A stretch of 64,000 nucleotides of DNA. It comes from Chloroflexota bacterium. GTDB lineage: Bacteria; Chloroflexota; Anaerolineae; Aggregatilineales; J027. The stretch covers positions 62,001 through 126,000 of the forward strand of contig QMIT01000011.1 of the NCBI GenBank assembly GCA_024434115.1. Reading direction: 5' to 3'. The notes under the pieces were generated by a model. The model had not been told where the DNA came from. It did not search any database and worked only from the letters and a program-made list of their open reading frames with translations. Each line of letters starts with the position of its first letter. The stretch's first letter is position 1. The position numbers and the translations under genes were made by a program. Positions 63,122 through 64,000 of this stretch are shown one piece after another.

Positions 63122-64000
63122 CTGCTGGTCATTTTATTGACGCCCCTCTTTGGCGTTTCGGCTGAACCCTCAGCCCAAAAATTGCTGCAAGGGCCACTGA
63201 TGATTACCAATACCCCATCGCAAGATGGATTTTTGATTATTGATATGGCGACGGGTCAACAACGCAGTCTCTCCTTCGGTGGGGGTAATCATTACATCGG
63301 CGGATTTTCGCCAGACGGTTGTGAGATCGTCTTTACGTGGGAACAACGGCCCGGTTATGGCGATTTGTACACTGCACGGTTGGATGGCAGCAACTTACGC
63401 CGCGTGCTGGAACTTGGGCCGACGGGGGCACTCAGCTATCGCGCATGGGAGCCACAGTGGTCGCCAGACGGCAGCAAAATCGTCTTTACCCTCATCCGCT
63501 ATTATGACCCCCCTGACCAAGAACCGAGCCGCACCTCACATATCGCATGGGTGACACCCGAAGGTAGCGCTCCTCAGTTCTATTCCAATTCCGGTATGGA
63601 ATCGCAACCGCGCTGGTCATCCGATGGTCGGCGCTTGGTCTACGTCTCCAATCAACCCGTGCTTGAGGCCATCCCTGAAGCCGAAGCAGCCAGTGGAGAA
63701 GCCATTGAAGGCAAACCGGAACTATGGGTGGTAAACGCCGATGGACAAAATAAATTTCGCCTGACCAGTTTTGGGGAAAACGCCGTCTATAATCCGCGCT
63801 GGTCGCCTACCGATTTTTATATCGCATTTGTCTATCAGACCATGCCCAATTTTCATCAGTTGATGGTGATGCCCACCGACGGCTCAGGGTCAATCATCGT
63901 GGTGAATGAGCAGGCGGGCACGATTTTGGATTATGTGTGGCAGCCAACCGGCGATGCCCTCATTGCAGCCATTCAAAATTATGCAGGGGAGGCACGCAAT
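63092..64000 (+). CDS. Secreted TolB-like beta-propeller protein (3' end cut by window)
   Basis: 303 codons are visible and the frame is still open at base 64000. The ATG at 63092 starts a signal peptide (LGLLVILLTPLFGVSAEPSA). PD40/WD40-like repeats follow: GGFSPDGCEIVFTWE, EPQWSPDGSKIVFTLI, QPRWSSDGRRLVYVSN and NPRWSPTDFYIAFVYQ, each with the SPDGxxI/VxF core of TolB propellers. The start codon sits in the loop of an inverted repeat. It is 18 bases after the kinase fusion gene and is presumably in the same operon; an extracytoplasmic sensor or scaffold role is inferred. Confidence 0.85.
   Translation, partial: MPLLRFSILGLLVILLTPLFGVSAEPSAQKLLQGPLMITNTPSQDGFLIIDMATGQQRSLSFGGGNHYIGGFSPDGCEIVFTWEQRPGYGDLYTARLDGSNLRRVLELGPTGALSYRAWEPQWSPDGSKIVFTLIRYYDPPDQEPSRTSHIAWVTPEGSAPQFYSNSGMESQPRWSSDGRRLVYVSNQPVLEAIPEAEAASGEAIEGKPELWVVNADGQNKFRLTSFGENAVYNPRWSPTDFYIAFVYQTMPNFHQLMVMPTDGSGSIIVVNEQAGTILDYVWQPTGDALIAAIQNYAGEARN

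Noticed and set aside
1..64000. Mobile elements, prophage or CRISPR arrays
   Set aside because: No transposase, integrase, phage structural gene, terminal inverted repeats with target duplications or regularly spaced direct repeats were seen.

Overview
The window looks like chromosomal DNA from an uncultured-type member of the Chloroflexota, most likely near Anaerolineae. That placement is an inference from gene content: a BTAD-type regulator, a slipin, two serine/threonine kinases, a two-gene pair of very hydrophobic glycosyltransferases, a Gld-type ABC-2 exporter with an M28 peptidase, threonine-rich surface proteins, and a class A PBP with Ig-like tails. No marker gene settles it. Coding density is very high, and many genes overlap by 1-17 bases. 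Several promoters fit the standard housekeeping consensus (TTGACA-17-TATACT type), in keeping with the encoded SigA/RpoD. I found no insertion sequence, prophage, integrase, CRISPR array or rRNA operon.

Layout. 1-2.6 kb: dnaA (5' end cut by the window edge), then an ECF sigma factor and a two-TM membrane protein that may be its anti-sigma. 2.6-4.7 kb: a winged-helix protein and a BTAD regulator, both on the minus strand. 5.0-10.2 kb: a plus-strand housekeeping run (HhH protein, DUF971, hpt, CCA-adding/poly(A) polymerase family, glpK). 10.25-10.45 kb: two tRNA-Ser genes. 10.5-12.3 kb: a SWIM zinc-finger protein. 12.4-15.8 kb: a sugar ABC importer (binding protein and two permeases, no ATPase). 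15.9-21 kb: a membrane-anchored Ig-like protein, pth and mfd. 21-28.7 kb: small membrane proteins, a HEAT-repeat protein, a slipin, a bifunctional PBP and two stand-alone receiver proteins. 28.7-32.3 kb: an MFS transporter, a LiaF-like protein and rpoD. 32.4-37.9 kb: the M28 peptidase / ABC-2 / GldG / DUF4340 cluster. 37.9-41.1 kb: a VIT-vWA protein and a lipoprotein. 41.2-46.1 kb: two glycosyltransferases, an NAD(P)-dependent epimerase-like protein and its TetR regulator. 46.3-48.9 kb: two paralogous histidine-kinase-like proteins without visible catalytic motifs. 49-54.7 kb: a Cys-motif protein, a TPR membrane protein, a kinase-FGE receptor and a Thr-rich zinc-ribbon protein. 54.8-59.1 kb: cdsA, a tatA/B-like gene, nadE, an HtrA protease and a DnaJ/CbpA chaperone. 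59.2-64 kb: an operon with a polytopic membrane protein, a methyltransferase, a GAF protein, a kinase-receiver-HTH fusion and a TolB-like propeller cut by the window end.

The signalling content is the most unusual part. There are three receiver domains (two alone, one fused to a Ser/Thr kinase and a LuxR-type HTH), two Hanks-type kinases, two histidine-kinase-like proteins with no recognisable phosphoacceptor or ATP-binding motifs, and a BTAD regulator whose ATPase domain seems to lack a P-loop. No orthodox histidine kinase is present in the 64 kb. The strongest candidate for an undescribed system is the 59.2-64 kb operon, whose kinase-receiver-HTH fusion would join Ser/Thr phosphorylation directly to a DNA-binding output.
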